This document shows positions 1 through 6,558 of a stretch of DNA of 18,715 nt, in pieces. The position numbers were made by a program, and so were the translations under genes. Origin of the DNA: GCA-2746365 sp964651445 (GTDB lineage: Bacteria > Pseudomonadota > Gammaproteobacteria > SZUA-229); assembly GCA_964651445.1 (NCBI GenBank), contig CAZYYW010000040.1, positions 1-18,715 of the forward strand. The letters are read 5' to 3'. Within the stretch, counting starts at the first letter, position 1, and each line of letters opens with the position of its first letter. The notes under the pieces were generated by a model. The model was not told where the DNA came from, ran no database searches, and saw only the letters and a program-made list of their open reading frames with translations.

Positions 1-107
1 CTGTAATTCCCTCGAAAAATCCCATCACTGGTCTGATACGTTATAAACGTGTTGATGTGGTTCTGTGGATGCGTAGACACGGTGGATATGTTCCAGGCAT
101 TAAATAA
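1..107 (+). CDS. 3' end of a truncated gene, possibly a small phage-type DNA-binding protein
   Basis: An open frame enters the window at base 3 and runs 34 codons to a TAA at 105-107. The visible tail contains the pattern R-Y-K-R-V-D-V-V-L-W-M-R, which resembles the end of AlpA/excisionase-type helix-turn-helix proteins, where a conserved R-x-x-D-V-x-x-W-M stretch closes the fold. That resemblance is a judgement from memory on a short fragment, and most of the protein lies outside the window. The stop overlaps the next start by one base (TAATG), so the two genes are almost certainly translationally coupled. An excisionase-like gene here would fit an integrated element ending at the tRNA-Ser gene on the right. 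Confidence 0.5.
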   Translation, partial: VIPSKNPITGLIRYKRVDVVLWMRRHGGYVPGIK

Positions 108-307
108 TGACTAAGAAATTTATCGATGAAATTGAAGAGTTACAGGAGCGGCTAGATAATACCGATGTAGACATGCTGGTAACAATGCAGCCACGCGAAC
201 CTGAAGCCATCATGAAAGAAGCACGACAATTGAATGACCGGCTAAATGAGCTGAAGTTCGAGCTTTCAGCTTGGCAAGCATTGCAGCCGAAAGAAACGGC
301 ACATTAA
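107..307 (+). CDS. small charged coiled-coil protein of unknown function
   Basis: A 66-residue protein whose ATG overlaps the stop of the preceding gene by one base. It is rich in Glu, Leu, Lys and Gln. Residues 6-17 and about 35-60 have heptad-like hydrophobic spacing, suggesting two helices that could form a coiled coil or helical hairpin. It has no cysteine, no membrane segment and no recognised catalytic motif. I do not recognise the family. Small helical proteins coupled to DNA-binding genes are common in phage-derived early regions, so an accessory or regulatory role in a mobile element is possible but is only inference from position. A perfect inverted repeat follows the stop within a few bases. 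Confidence 0.6.
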   Translation: MTKKFIDEIEELQERLDNTDVDMLVTMQPREPEAIMKEARQLNDRLNELKFELSAWQALQPKETAH

Positions 308-311
308 AAAG

Positions 312-337
312 CCCGATATCATTGGCGTGATATCGGG
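312..337. terminator. perfect 10-bp hairpin after the small coiled-coil gene
   Basis: The arms CCCGATATCA (312-321) and TGATATCGGG (328-337) pair perfectly around a 6-base loop. On the plus strand no T-run follows, so it would be a weak terminator for the upstream genes. On the minus strand the hairpin is followed by TTTTT and would be a better terminator, although no minus-strand gene is visible upstream of it. It may instead separate or stabilise transcripts within the accessory segment. Confidence 0.4.
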
Positions 338-364
338 ATAGAATTTAACCACGGCGAGGTGGTC

Positions 365-670
365 ATGCAGCAAAGCAATAATAACATAGTGTCATTCGGT
401 ACTAAATCAGAACGTCAGCGTATCCGTCAATTAGCTGACCAGATATCTAATCTCAATTATAGTGACTCAAACGATGTCCCGGGCCTGGTAATGGATGCCG
501 GTGACGGCGAAGGGTTGTTCATCTACAATGAGAACCACTTGCCATGGTTGGGCGGGTATCACAGGGCGTGTCTGTTTGACCTGAATGCGGTTGATAGCAT
601 GGCGGGGAAAGCATACGTTAAATATGCCGGTCAGTTTGTCGAGCCGTTGAACCAGTTGGCTTCATGGTAG
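365..670 (+). CDS. uncharacterised 101-residue protein
   Basis: The ATG at 365 is preferred over the in-frame GTG at 359, because GAGG at 356-359 then lies 5 bases upstream as a ribosome binding site. The protein is soluble and mildly acidic, with no signal peptide or membrane segment. It has a basic N-terminal helix (S-E-R-Q-R-I-R-Q-L), an acidic glycine-rich stretch (D-A-G-D-G-E-G) and an aromatic C-terminal half (N-H-L-P-W-L-G-G-Y). I do not recognise the family. It lies between the phage-like small genes and the AT-rich HEPN operon and is probably part of the same accessory segment. Its base composition is closer to the core than to the operon that follows. Confidence 0.55.
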   Translation: MQQSNNNIVSFGTKSERQRIRQLADQISNLNYSDSNDVPGLVMDAGDGEGLFIYNENHLPWLGGYHRACLFDLNAVDSMAGKAYVKYAGQFVEPLNQLASW

Positions 671-829
671 TACGATTGATGGATTTTGATGGTAGAATAG
701 AGCATTAATGTAATGACTGTCTTTGGTATATTTTAGGTATATATGTACTATAACAAGTCATTGAAAACATTCTTGAAGTAGCATGGTATCGCGTCAAATT
801 TAATGGAATCTACAGAATCATAATAAGAC
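671..829. promoter_or_regulatory. AT-rich leader of the three-gene operon with an inverted repeat
   Basis: This gap must hold the promoter of the 830-2574 operon. A candidate -10 TATAAC lies at 749-754, but no convincing -35 stands 17 bases upstream. An inverted repeat, AATGACT (712-718) and AGTCATT (756-762), brackets this region and could be an operator half-site pair. No strong ribosome binding site precedes the ATG at 830. Confidence 0.3.
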
Positions 830-1636
830 ATGGCAATATTTTTACCTATACGTACTCCCAATGCCATTGACCAGGCCGTTTTTGTTGTAAAGCTATCTGA
901 AAGGTTTGCTGAAACCCACGTAGAGGCACTAAAGCCGCTAGAACAAGAGTTAAGTGAGGAATTTACCAATTTTCATGAGGTTACGCTTCAGGGCGTGGTG
1001 TTATCAGCCGATGGAATAACGACTCATGATAATCGTATTATAGGGGTTGAGTGTAATACTCCCGTGCATTCTCAAGATCACCTTCTGAATAATGAACGTA
1101 CTGATTGGATTTTGAGGATTGTAGAAGATAGTATTCAAATTAATTGTTTGAATTATACAAGCTGGGAAGAGTCTATCGATTATGTAGATAAGCTTTTAGC
1201 TAAGGTTTTTAAATGTCTGCCGACAGATGAGGTTATGATTTCGGGTATTAACTTCCAAGTAAATGATATATTTGTTGTGCAGGACAGCATTGAAGATACT
1301 GATTATTCACAATTGTTCAATCATTCGAAATATTTAACAGAAAATACGTGGAATGTGGGAGTGGTGTGGCATGTGAATTCAGGTTGGTTTGATAGCGCAG
1401 AGCATGACAGAACTTTAAATGTACTGAATATTGCAACTCAAAAAGATGTTTCTGAGTCTGTGAATCTTATGGTGAAAATTGAGCATTTGCAGCAATATGT
1501 TATGGATGCTTGGGTGCCTTTAAATGTTAACGAAGATTTCCCTGTCGTTATATTTAAACAGCTGCATGAAGGGAATAAGGTTATTGTAAACGAATTGTTG
1601 ACCTCTGATATTAAAAATAAAATTGGCTTATCATGA
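830..1636 (+). CDS. TIGR04255-like protein, first gene of a three-gene HEPN operon
   Basis: A 268-residue soluble protein of about the length typical of TIGR04255, a sporadically distributed family of unknown function. The N-terminus (P-N-A-I-D-Q-A-V-F-V-V-K-L-S-E-R-F, about residues 10-26) fits that family's opening pattern of a Pro followed by a strand ending in R-F. The remainder alternates strands and acidic helices, with a C-terminal stretch (about 215-262) of the kind that closes these proteins. The family call is from pattern memory, not a search. The sequence is markedly AT-rich compared with the core genes. The stop overlaps the next start by four bases (ATGA), so the two are translationally coupled. 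I see no nuclease or ATPase motif. A sensor, immunity or structural role beside a HEPN protein is inference. Confidence 0.6.
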   Translation: MAIFLPIRTPNAIDQAVFVVKLSERFAETHVEALKPLEQELSEEFTNFHEVTLQGVVLSADGITTHDNRIIGVECNTPVHSQDHLLNNERTDWILRIVEDSIQINCLNYTSWEESIDYVDKLLAKVFKCLPTDEVMISGINFQVNDIFVVQDSIEDTDYSQLFNHSKYLTENTWNVGVVWHVNSGWFDSAEHDRTLNVLNIATQKDVSESVNLMVKIEHLQQYVMDAWVPLNVNEDFPVVIFKQLHEGNKVIVNELLTSDIKNKIGLS

Positions 1637-2193
1637 ACGCTAGTGCAACGAATATTAAAAGTTATACTGATTATACAGCTCATTCTTCTGAGTTGAATAA
1701 ATCCTTAGTGACTACTTTAGTCCCTAGTGAGGTATTAAAGAGAAAGCACTGTTACACCGCTCAAGCTGTTTGCCTTATTGGTGTTGCAACGGTGGGTTCA
1801 ATGTTGGTTACGTCTTTAAATACGCCATCGCAAATTAATTTATATCCGGCAGTTTATGAGTATGTAAAGCAATCATCACTAAGTGCTTCGTATCTTCAAG
1901 GCTATGACATTGTAAATAGAAGTGAAATTATTAATTATTTCATAAAGTACCCTTACTTGAAAAACTTTTTGCAATCGAATTTAAGTAAGCTTCAACGTAT
2001 TAGTGGTACTACAAATTTATCATTAGAATATGAAGGAATAAAAGAAGAGGGGTGGGAGAGTCTATATGTGATTATCCATCTTGCTAATGATGATGAAGAG
2101 CACGTAAATAAAATTGAAAATGCTTTGTTTGATGATTGGTTGAATGATGTACCTGAAGCAATCACCAACAATCTCACCGTATCATTTGCCTAG
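1633..2193 (+). CDS. single-pass membrane protein with a conserved partner domain, second gene of HEPN operon
   Basis: A 186-residue protein starting inside the stop of the upstream gene. Residues about 42-62 (Y-T-A-Q-A-V-C-L-I-G-V-A...) form one hydrophobic segment preceded by K-R-K, so the N-terminus is probably cytoplasmic and the rest would lie outside, unless the segment packs against a partner. Residues about 105-186 look like a small uncharacterised domain that I associate with HEPN neighbours: Y-P-Y-L-K-N-F-L, then W-E-S-L-Y-V-I-I, then D-D-W-L-N-D-V-P near the end, resembling the W-W-L-D-x-x-P signature of soluble versions of the family. The association is from memory and untested. 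A membrane segment in this position would be a variation on the soluble form. The HEPN gene starts 6 bases after the stop. Confidence 0.6.
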   Translation: MNASATNIKSYTDYTAHSSELNKSLVTTLVPSEVLKRKHCYTAQAVCLIGVATVGSMLVTSLNTPSQINLYPAVYEYVKQSSLSASYLQGYDIVNRSEIINYFIKYPYLKNFLQSNLSKLQRISGTTNLSLEYEGIKEEGWESLYVIIHLANDDEEHVNKIENALFDDWLNDVPEAITNNLTVSFA

Positions 2194-2199
2194 CTTGCA

Positions 2200-2574
2200 A
2201 TGAGTTTTCAAGGAAAAGAAAACTTTGAATATGCGAAACATATACATAATGAAGCTATTCGTTTTTTACCTGCTGAGCGACATTTAAGCCAAGCGGCATA
2301 CCGAACTGTAGTCAATCGTTCATATTATGGTGCATTTATACAGTCACGTGATTTTTTAAGCATTGTAAACGCTAGTATGAGTGTTCATGCTGATGTAGTC
2401 ACTGCCATGAGAAGTAGAGACAGGCAAAAAGGTAATAATTTATCTAGTCTATTAAAGCTTAGAAAGGATGCTGATTATAAGACTCATTTAACCTTCAGTG
2501 CCAAAGAAACTAAAGAGGCATTAAGGCTCGCATCAAAAATTCTTACTTATATTGATGGCGCAACTGCGCCATAA
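2200..2574 (+). CDS. HEPN-domain protein, third gene of the operon
   Basis: A 124-residue, mostly helical protein with hallmarks of minimal HEPN domains. A-Y-R-T-V-V-N-R-S-Y-Y-G-A-F (residues 33-46) corresponds to the family's S-R-A-Y-Y-A-A-F core, and L-L-K-L-R-K-D-A-D-Y (84-93) corresponds to its late L-R-x-x-R-x-x-A-D-Y helix. HEPN proteins are commonly RNases acting as toxins or defence effectors, using an R-x4-6-H motif. No clear R-x4-6-H is visible here, and the residue after the Y-Y-x-x-F core is Ile rather than the frequent His, so it may be non-catalytic, use other residues, or bind nucleic acid. It starts 6 bases after the upstream stop and is followed by a hairpin terminator, marking the operon end. 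AT-rich like its partners. Confidence 0.75.
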   Translation: MSFQGKENFEYAKHIHNEAIRFLPAERHLSQAAYRTVVNRSYYGAFIQSRDFLSIVNASMSVHADVVTAMRSRDRQKGNNLSSLLKLRKDADYKTHLTFSAKETKEALRLASKILTYIDGATAP

Positions 2575-2603
2575 TCAATTTTTGTACAAGCATTCCAGAA
2601 TTC

Positions 2604-2629
2604 GTACTCCTTTAAGGGGGTGCTTTTTT
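2604..2629 (+). terminator. rho-independent terminator of the HEPN operon
   Basis: GTACTCC (2604-2610) pairs with GGGGTGC (2617-2623), with two G-T wobbles, around a 6-base loop and is followed by six T (2624-2629). It lies 30 bases after the HEPN stop. The remaining bases up to the tRNA-Ser gene show nothing further. Confidence 0.7.
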
Positions 2630-2721
2630 ATGTCTGTGTTTTATTTATTCTAGTACAGTTATCTAGTATATTTTGTCTTTTAAAGGCTTATATAGCGGTG
2701 CAGTAGGCTTAAATTGGTGTT

Positions 2722-2809
2722 TGGCAGAGAGGATGGGATTCGAACCCACGAAACCTTTCGGTTTACACGCTTTCCAGGCGTGCGCCTTCAACCACTCGGC
2801 CACCTCTCT
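2722..2809 (-). tRNA. tRNA-Ser (anticodon GGA)
   Basis: Reading the minus strand, an 88-base tRNA with a 7-bp acceptor stem (AGAGAGG with CCTCTCT), discriminator G and an encoded CCA end. The anticodon stem CACGC/GCGTG encloses the loop CTGGAAA, giving anticodon GGA. The long variable arm (ACCGAAAGGT) is the class II form expected for serine. Its 5' end lies 54 bases after the hemC stop on the same strand, so it may be read from the hemC promoter. Its 3' end faces the accessory segment at the left of the window. Confidence 0.95.
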
Positions 2810-2863
2810 AAATTTTTTAACTGTTCTGAGATTTGATATTTAGGCTTGATTCTTGAGTACGTT

Positions 2864-3796
2864 TTAATTCTCAGCGTGAAATAGCTTATCGAGTATCTCT
2901 TTTGCACCGTTAGATAATAATTCCTCTGCCAATTTAGCGCCTAGTTGTTCGGCTTCGTTGCGGTGGCCGCTTATATCGCTTTCTATTATCAAGCTGCCGT
3001 CCGGTTCACCCACCAATGCCTGTAAGTGCAGGGTGTCTCCATCGAGCATGGCGTAGCTTGCGATGGGTACTTGGCAGCCACCGTTTAGACCTTTGTTGAG
3101 GGCGCGTTCGGCGCTAATTCGGTCGGCGGTGTCTTCGTGGTTTAATACAGAAATCAGGTCAAGCACTTCCTGGTCATCGATTCGTGCTTCCAAGCCTATA
3201 GCGCCTTGACCAACAGCCGGTAGTATCCATGATGATGAGATGCGTTGTTTTATGCGTTTTTCCATGTCCAGCCTTACCAGTCCGGCGCAGGCGAGGATGA
3301 TGGCGTCATAGTCGCCGTTGTCCAGTTTTTCTAACCTTGAATTGACGTTGCCACGTAAGTCTTTAATGATGAGATCGGGACGTTTTCTTAATAGCTGACA
3401 TTTTCGGCGCAGGCTGCAAGTGCCAATCACAGCGCCTTCAGGCAATGTTTGTACGCTGTTGATAGTGTTTGAGACAAACGCATCACAGGGTTCTTCGCGC
3501 TCAAGAATGGTGGCAAGAAATAAACCCTCTGGGAATTCCACCGGTACGTCTTTGATAGAATGCGCTGCAATATCGGCTTTGCCTTCGAGTATTGCGACTT
3601 CGAGTTCTTTAACGAAAAGCCCTTTACCGCCGATTTTTGCTAATGGTGTATCGAGGATTTTGTCACCCTGAGTGGTAAAGGTGACCAGCTCAACATCCAA
3701 TCCTTGATGTGCTTCCATTAAACGTGATTTAACGTGCTCAGCCTGCCACATCGCTAATGGGCTTTTTCGGGTTGCAATGCGTAGAATTGATTTCAT
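2864..3796 (-). CDS. hemC: hydroxymethylbilane synthase (porphobilinogen deaminase)
   Basis: Catalyses head-to-tail joining of four porphobilinogen units into hydroxymethylbilane in cytoplasmic haem and sirohaem synthesis. The protein is 310 residues from the ATG at 3796 (E. coli HemC 313). A TTG one codon upstream is possible but less likely. The substrate-chain motif H-S-I-K-D-V-P carries the catalytic Asp (residue 83; Asp84 in E. coli). L-N-G-G-C-Q-V-P-I carries the Cys that anchors the dipyrromethane cofactor (residue 241; Cys242 in E. coli). The arginines of G-T-C-S-L-R-R and L-R-G-N-V-N-S-R are also present. In many gammaproteobacteria hemC is followed by hemD (uroporphyrinogen III synthase). 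Here tRNA-Ser and then the accessory segment follow instead, so hemD must be elsewhere or displaced. Divergent from the SRP RNA gene. Confidence 0.97.
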   Translation of the reverse strand: MKSILRIATRKSPLAMWQAEHVKSRLMEAHQGLDVELVTFTTQGDKILDTPLAKIGGKGLFVKELEVAILEGKADIAAHSIKDVPVEFPEGLFLATILEREEPCDAFVSNTINSVQTLPEGAVIGTCSLRRKCQLLRKRPDLIIKDLRGNVNSRLEKLDNGDYDAIILACAGLVRLDMEKRIKQRISSSWILPAVGQGAIGLEARIDDQEVLDLISVLNHEDTADRISAERALNKGLNGGCQVPIASYAMLDGDTLHLQALVGEPDGSLIIESDISGHRNEAEQLGAKLAEELLSNGAKEILDKLFHAEN

Positions 3797-3837
3797 CAAA
3801 GAGGGGTGTTTATAGTATTCGGAAAAATTATTGGCGC

Positions 3838-3843
3838 ATTATA
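3838..3843 (-). promoter_or_regulatory. -10 element of the hemC promoter
   Basis: On the minus strand a perfect TATAAT (plus strand ATTATA) is followed by GCGCC, about 40 bases before the hemC start. A weak -35 resembling ATGACC stands about 19 bases upstream. This is the only consensus-like element upstream of hemC. Confidence 0.55.
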
Positions 3844-3938
3844 CGTTAAAAAAGAGGCGGTTGGTCATAAGTCTTTAACGGTTCAACTTTCTTTGTGCAA
3901 ATACTCTTCACAAATAACCTACGGGCACGTTTTTTATG

Positions 3939-3944
3939 TATAAT
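3939..3944 (+). promoter_or_regulatory. -10 element of the SRP RNA promoter
   Basis: A perfect TATAAT about 12 bases before the 5' end of the SRP RNA, followed by the GC-rich stretch TCGCCGCG. GC-rich discriminators of this type are typical of stable-RNA promoters under stringent control. The -35 region is not recognisable as consensus. Confidence 0.65.
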
Positions 3945-3955
3945 TCGCCGCGTTA

Positions 3956-4070
3956 TGGTGACCTGTTCTGGTTCCCTCGCGACGATAAGCTGTGAACTCC
4001 GCCAGGTCCGGAAGGAAGCAACGGTAGCGGTGATCTCGGGTGCCGGGGTGTGGCTGGGGCGGGTTACCAC
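3956..4070 (+). ncRNA. ffs: 4.5S signal recognition particle RNA
   Basis: The RNA partner of Ffh, guiding signal-sequence-bearing ribosomes to the membrane. The conserved apical domain is unmistakable: CCAGGTCCGGAAGGAAGCA around 4003-4020, containing the GGAA tetraloop and asymmetric loop, and GTGCCGGGGTG on the 3' side matches the E. coli 4.5S layout. The ends pair as TGGTGACC (3956-3963) with GGTTACCA (4062-4069). A run of T (4076-4080) follows. The length is near that of E. coli 4.5S RNA. The exact ends are inferred from pairing. Position just before dnaX is a common gammaproteobacterial arrangement. Confidence 0.93.
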
Positions 4071-4165
4071 CTTAATTTTTCATAAATTGTTCATTTCTTG
4101 CTGTAACCGTGTGGCTTTCTTGGTTAGAATCTAACGATGCAACGATTACCGAGTACTCTTCAATC

Positions 4166-4183
4166 ATGAGTCACCTCTTATGA
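4166..4183 (+). other. five-codon mini-ORF overlapping the dnaX start
   Basis: ATG AGT CAC CTC TTA TGA: the TGA shares bases with the dnaX ATG (ATGA overlap at 4180-4183). dnaX lacks a clear ribosome binding site of its own, so the mini-ORF could feed ribosomes to it by coupling, but it too lacks a strong site. Speculative. Confidence 0.25.
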
Positions 4184-5940
4184 GCTATCAGGTTCTGGCG
4201 CGAAAATGGCGGCCACAGAATTTTCAAGAGCTGGTCGGTCAGGAGCATGTGCAGCGGGCTCTGGTAAACGCCTTGAATGATGATCGCTTGCATCATGCCT
4301 ATTTATTTACCGGTACTCGCGGTGTTGGCAAAACCACCATTGCGCGAATATTTTCGAAATCGCTCAATTGCGAAAGCGGTATTACCGCAACACCTTGCGG
4401 CCAATGTTCGACCTGCATGGAAATAGCCGAAGGTCGTTATGTCGATCTAATCGAAGTCGATGCAGCCTCTCGAACGGGGGTGGATGATACCCGCGAGTTG
4501 TTAGAAAATGTGCAATACGCGCCTACCCGAGGGCGCTACAAAGTGTATTTAATTGATGAAGTACACATGTTTTCAAAAAGCAGTTTTAATGCATTGCTAA
4601 AAACACTTGAAGAACCGCCGCCGCACGTTAAATTCTTACTTGCCACTACCGATCCACAAAAATTACCGGCGACCATTCTTTCACGTTGTTTGCAGTTTAA
4701 TCTGAAACGATTGCCGGTTAGTTTAATCATCAGCCATTTGCAGCACATATTAAATGCAGAAAAAGTCGAATTTAATGTCACCGCGCTACAGCTAATTGCG
4801 GAGGCTGCTGATGGCAGTATGCGTGATGCCCTGAGTCTGTTAGATCAGGCGCTCGCTTTTGGCGGTGGTGTTATTAAGGAGCAGGAAGTGCGCGATATGC
4901 TGGGCAGTGTATCGCGCGATAAAGTTATACGGTTATTATCAGCCGTGTTGCAACGCGACGCCACCGTAACCATGAGTGTGGTTGCCGAACTTGCCGAATT
5001 TTCCCCTGATTTCGAAACCGTGCTGGCGGAGCTGTTAAGTTTGCTACACCACATGAGTCTCGCTAAAACAGTACCAGAAGCATTGGATGAATTTGTCAGT
5101 GCCAGAGAAGCCTTGCTCAAATTATGTGAACAGGTCAGTGCGGAAGATTTGCATTTGTTTTATCAGATAGCGTTGATAGGGCGTCGCGACCTACCATTAT
5201 CGCCGGATGTCAGAAACGGCTTTGAAATGATTATGCTACGCATGTTGGCTTTTAGGCCTGCTAAGGTAGATTCTTCTGGTATGCCTCAAGCACCAACATT
5301 AGCACCGCAAGCTCAAAATCATGCCGTCACACAACAGCGTCCACCGATGGCTGTTGCTGAAACAGCAGCGCCCATATTAAAGCAAAGTATGAAAAAGCAA
5401 AGTATCACAAAGCAAGGCGTGGCGAGTGCAAATAATCACAATAAGGTAGCAGAAGAAAATGTAGCATTGGAAACCTCACCGTCCGTTGCTGAAAAAACGG
5501 CTGGCGTTGAGTCCAATTACGCGGTAGCTGATGTGGTGGCGGAAGATGCAGATAATAGTATGGGCGACTGGCGAGCGGTGGTGAATTCGTTAGGACTGGG
5601 TGGCCTAGTCAAACAACTGGCAATAAACTGCACCATGCAGCAGCGTAACGGGTGTAACATCATCTTGCACATTACCAGTGGTCACAGAAACTTGATAAAT
5701 GCCAAGGCGAAACAACGTTTGCAGCAGGCTTTAGGCGAATATTTTAATATCGACGCACATTTGGAAATTAAGCTTGTTGATAAAAACAACAGTGAATCGC
5801 CTGCCCAAACAAATCAGCGTGAAACCGTGCAACGTCAGCAACAGGCTGAGGTCTCAATAAATGAAGATGGTTTTACCCAGGCATTAAAGGAAAATTTTAA
5901 TGCTGAAATTATTCCCGGTTCAGTAAAGCCGGTGACTTAG
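4180..5940 (+). CDS. dnaX: DNA polymerase III subunit tau (clamp-loader ATPase)
   Basis: Forms the clamp-loader core that loads the beta clamp and ties together the replisome. 586 residues, somewhat shorter than E. coli tau (643). Order: Walker A G-T-R-G-V-G-K-T at 45-52; zinc cysteines C64, C73, C76 and C79, the same positions as in E. coli; Walker B L-I-D-E-V-H near 125; sensor 1 around L-A-T-T-D-P; S-R-C arginine-finger motif near 165-170; clamp-loader lid and collar to about 365; a low-complexity Gln/Ala/Lys linker from about 370 to 460; and a C-terminal domain beginning M-G-D-W-R-A-V-V that in E. coli contacts the polymerase alpha subunit. The linker carries a possible -1 slippage site (see 5391-5397). 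First protein gene of dnaX-ybaB-recR. Confidence 0.97.
   Translation: MSYQVLARKWRPQNFQELVGQEHVQRALVNALNDDRLHHAYLFTGTRGVGKTTIARIFSKSLNCESGITATPCGQCSTCMEIAEGRYVDLIEVDAASRTGVDDTRELLENVQYAPTRGRYKVYLIDEVHMFSKSSFNALLKTLEEPPPHVKFLLATTDPQKLPATILSRCLQFNLKRLPVSLIISHLQHILNAEKVEFNVTALQLIAEAADGSMRDALSLLDQALAFGGGVIKEQEVRDMLGSVSRDKVIRLLSAVLQRDATVTMSVVAELAEFSPDFETVLAELLSLLHHMSLAKTVPEALDEFVSAREALLKLCEQVSAEDLHLFYQIALIGRRDLPLSPDVRNGFEMIMLRMLAFRPAKVDSSGMPQAPTLAPQAQNHAVTQQRPPMAVAETAAPILKQSMKKQSITKQGVASANNHNKVAEENVALETSPSVAEKTAGVESNYAVADVVAEDADNSMGDWRAVVNSLGLGGLVKQLAINCTMQQRNGCNIILHITSGHRNLINAKAKQRLQQALGEYFNIDAHLEIKLVDKNNSESPAQTNQRETVQRQQQAEVSINEDGFTQALKENFNAEIIPGSVKPVT
5391..5397 (+). other. candidate -1 frameshift site for a gamma-type DnaX product
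   Basis: The heptamer G AAA AAG, in frame as AAA AAG at codons 405-406, resembles the E. coli dnaX slip site A AAA AAG and lies at a similar relative position, just after the ATPase and collar domains. A -1 shift would add 12 codons and stop at the TAA at 5433-5435, giving a short gamma-like protein of about 418 residues. The first base is G rather than A, and I see no strong downstream hairpin or upstream Shine-Dalgarno stimulator, so efficiency is doubtful. Confidence 0.25.
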
Positions 5941-5962
5941 ACACTAAATATAAGAGGTGGTT

Positions 5963-6286
5963 ATGAAAGGTGCAATGGGCGACATGATGAAACAAGCGCA
6001 AAAAATGCAGGAAGATATGCAAAAAGCGCAGCAGGAAATAGCCAATATGGAAGTTGAAGGTCAGGCAGGCGGTGGCATGGTTAAAGTGACAATGAATGGC
6101 CGCCACGAATTACGTCGAGTGAATATTGACGATAGCCTGATGCAGGACGACAAGGAAATGATTGAAGACTTACTGGCAGCAGCAGTAAATGATGCGGTAA
6201 GAAAAATCGAGCAGGAATCATCAACAAAAATGTCAGGCTTAACAGCAGGGTTAAATTTACCCGGCGGTATGAAACTACCGTTTTAG
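5963..6286 (+). CDS. ybaB: YbaB/EbfC-family nucleoid-associated protein
   Basis: A 107-residue DNA-binding protein of the YbaB/EbfC family, which forms dimers and binds the nucleoid. The N-terminal helix is rich in Met, Gln and Lys (M-K-Q-A-Q-K-M-Q-E-D-M-Q-K), then comes the strand region G-G-G-M-V-K-V-T-M-N-G and the conserved end P-G-G-M-K-L-P-F. The ATG at 5963 is chosen because AAGAGG at 5952-5957 is well spaced; the in-frame GTG at 5957 lies inside that site. It sits 22 bases after dnaX and before recR, the standard context, where a role near DNA repair or replication is suspected from linkage. Confidence 0.95.
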   Translation: MKGAMGDMMKQAQKMQEDMQKAQQEIANMEVEGQAGGGMVKVTMNGRHELRRVNIDDSLMQDDKEMIEDLLAAAVNDAVRKIEQESSTKMSGLTAGLNLPGGMKLPF

Positions 6287-6363
6287 AATGGATTATCGTG
6301 GCTGCGAGTATTTGTGTGTGTTAGCTACTGGACAAAAGCGGACATCGAATAAAAACTATTTTT

Positions 6364-6441
6364 GCCGCGAAGAACGCAAAGAGCGCAAATAAAAACCTTT
6401 ATATTTCTTGTTTTTTTCGCGCTCTTTGCGTTCTTCGCGGC
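6364..6441. repeat. long palindromic element with 9-base-unit arms (copy 1)
   Basis: Arms at 6364-6386 and 6419-6441 are perfect 23-bp inverted repeats around a 32-base AT-rich loop. Each arm reads as 9-base units: CGCGAAGAA, CGCAAAGAG, then CGCAAATAA running into the loop. A near relative lies between rplT and pheS (17215-17297), and a looser one between pheS and pheT (18456-18612). It occupies the 272-base gap between ybaB and recR, and the rest of that gap shows nothing recognisable. No target-site duplication is apparent. An RNA hairpin of this size would affect passage of transcription or mRNA stability between ybaB and recR. Confidence 0.9.
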
Positions 6442-6558
6442 GAATGTTTTATCTTTTGGAGGTCGGCTTCGTGTCAAAAAGAGCCATTGTGATTATGTTA
6501 TTCATTCACGGCTTTGGTTAAACCTCCCACGTAGCGGAACTTTGTAGCTTTAAAACAT

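Noticed and set aside
748..969. Minus-strand open frame across the start of the TIGR04255-like gene
   Set aside because: No ribosome binding site and no recognisable protein pattern. It overlaps the leader and start of a well-organised operon.
3846..4134. Open frames on both strands covering the SRP RNA
   Set aside because: The region is explained by the conserved SRP RNA structure and its promoter.
6362..6547. Short plus-strand open frame starting inside the palindromic element before recR
   Set aside because: Its translation is simply the repeat read through, and it has no conserved pattern.
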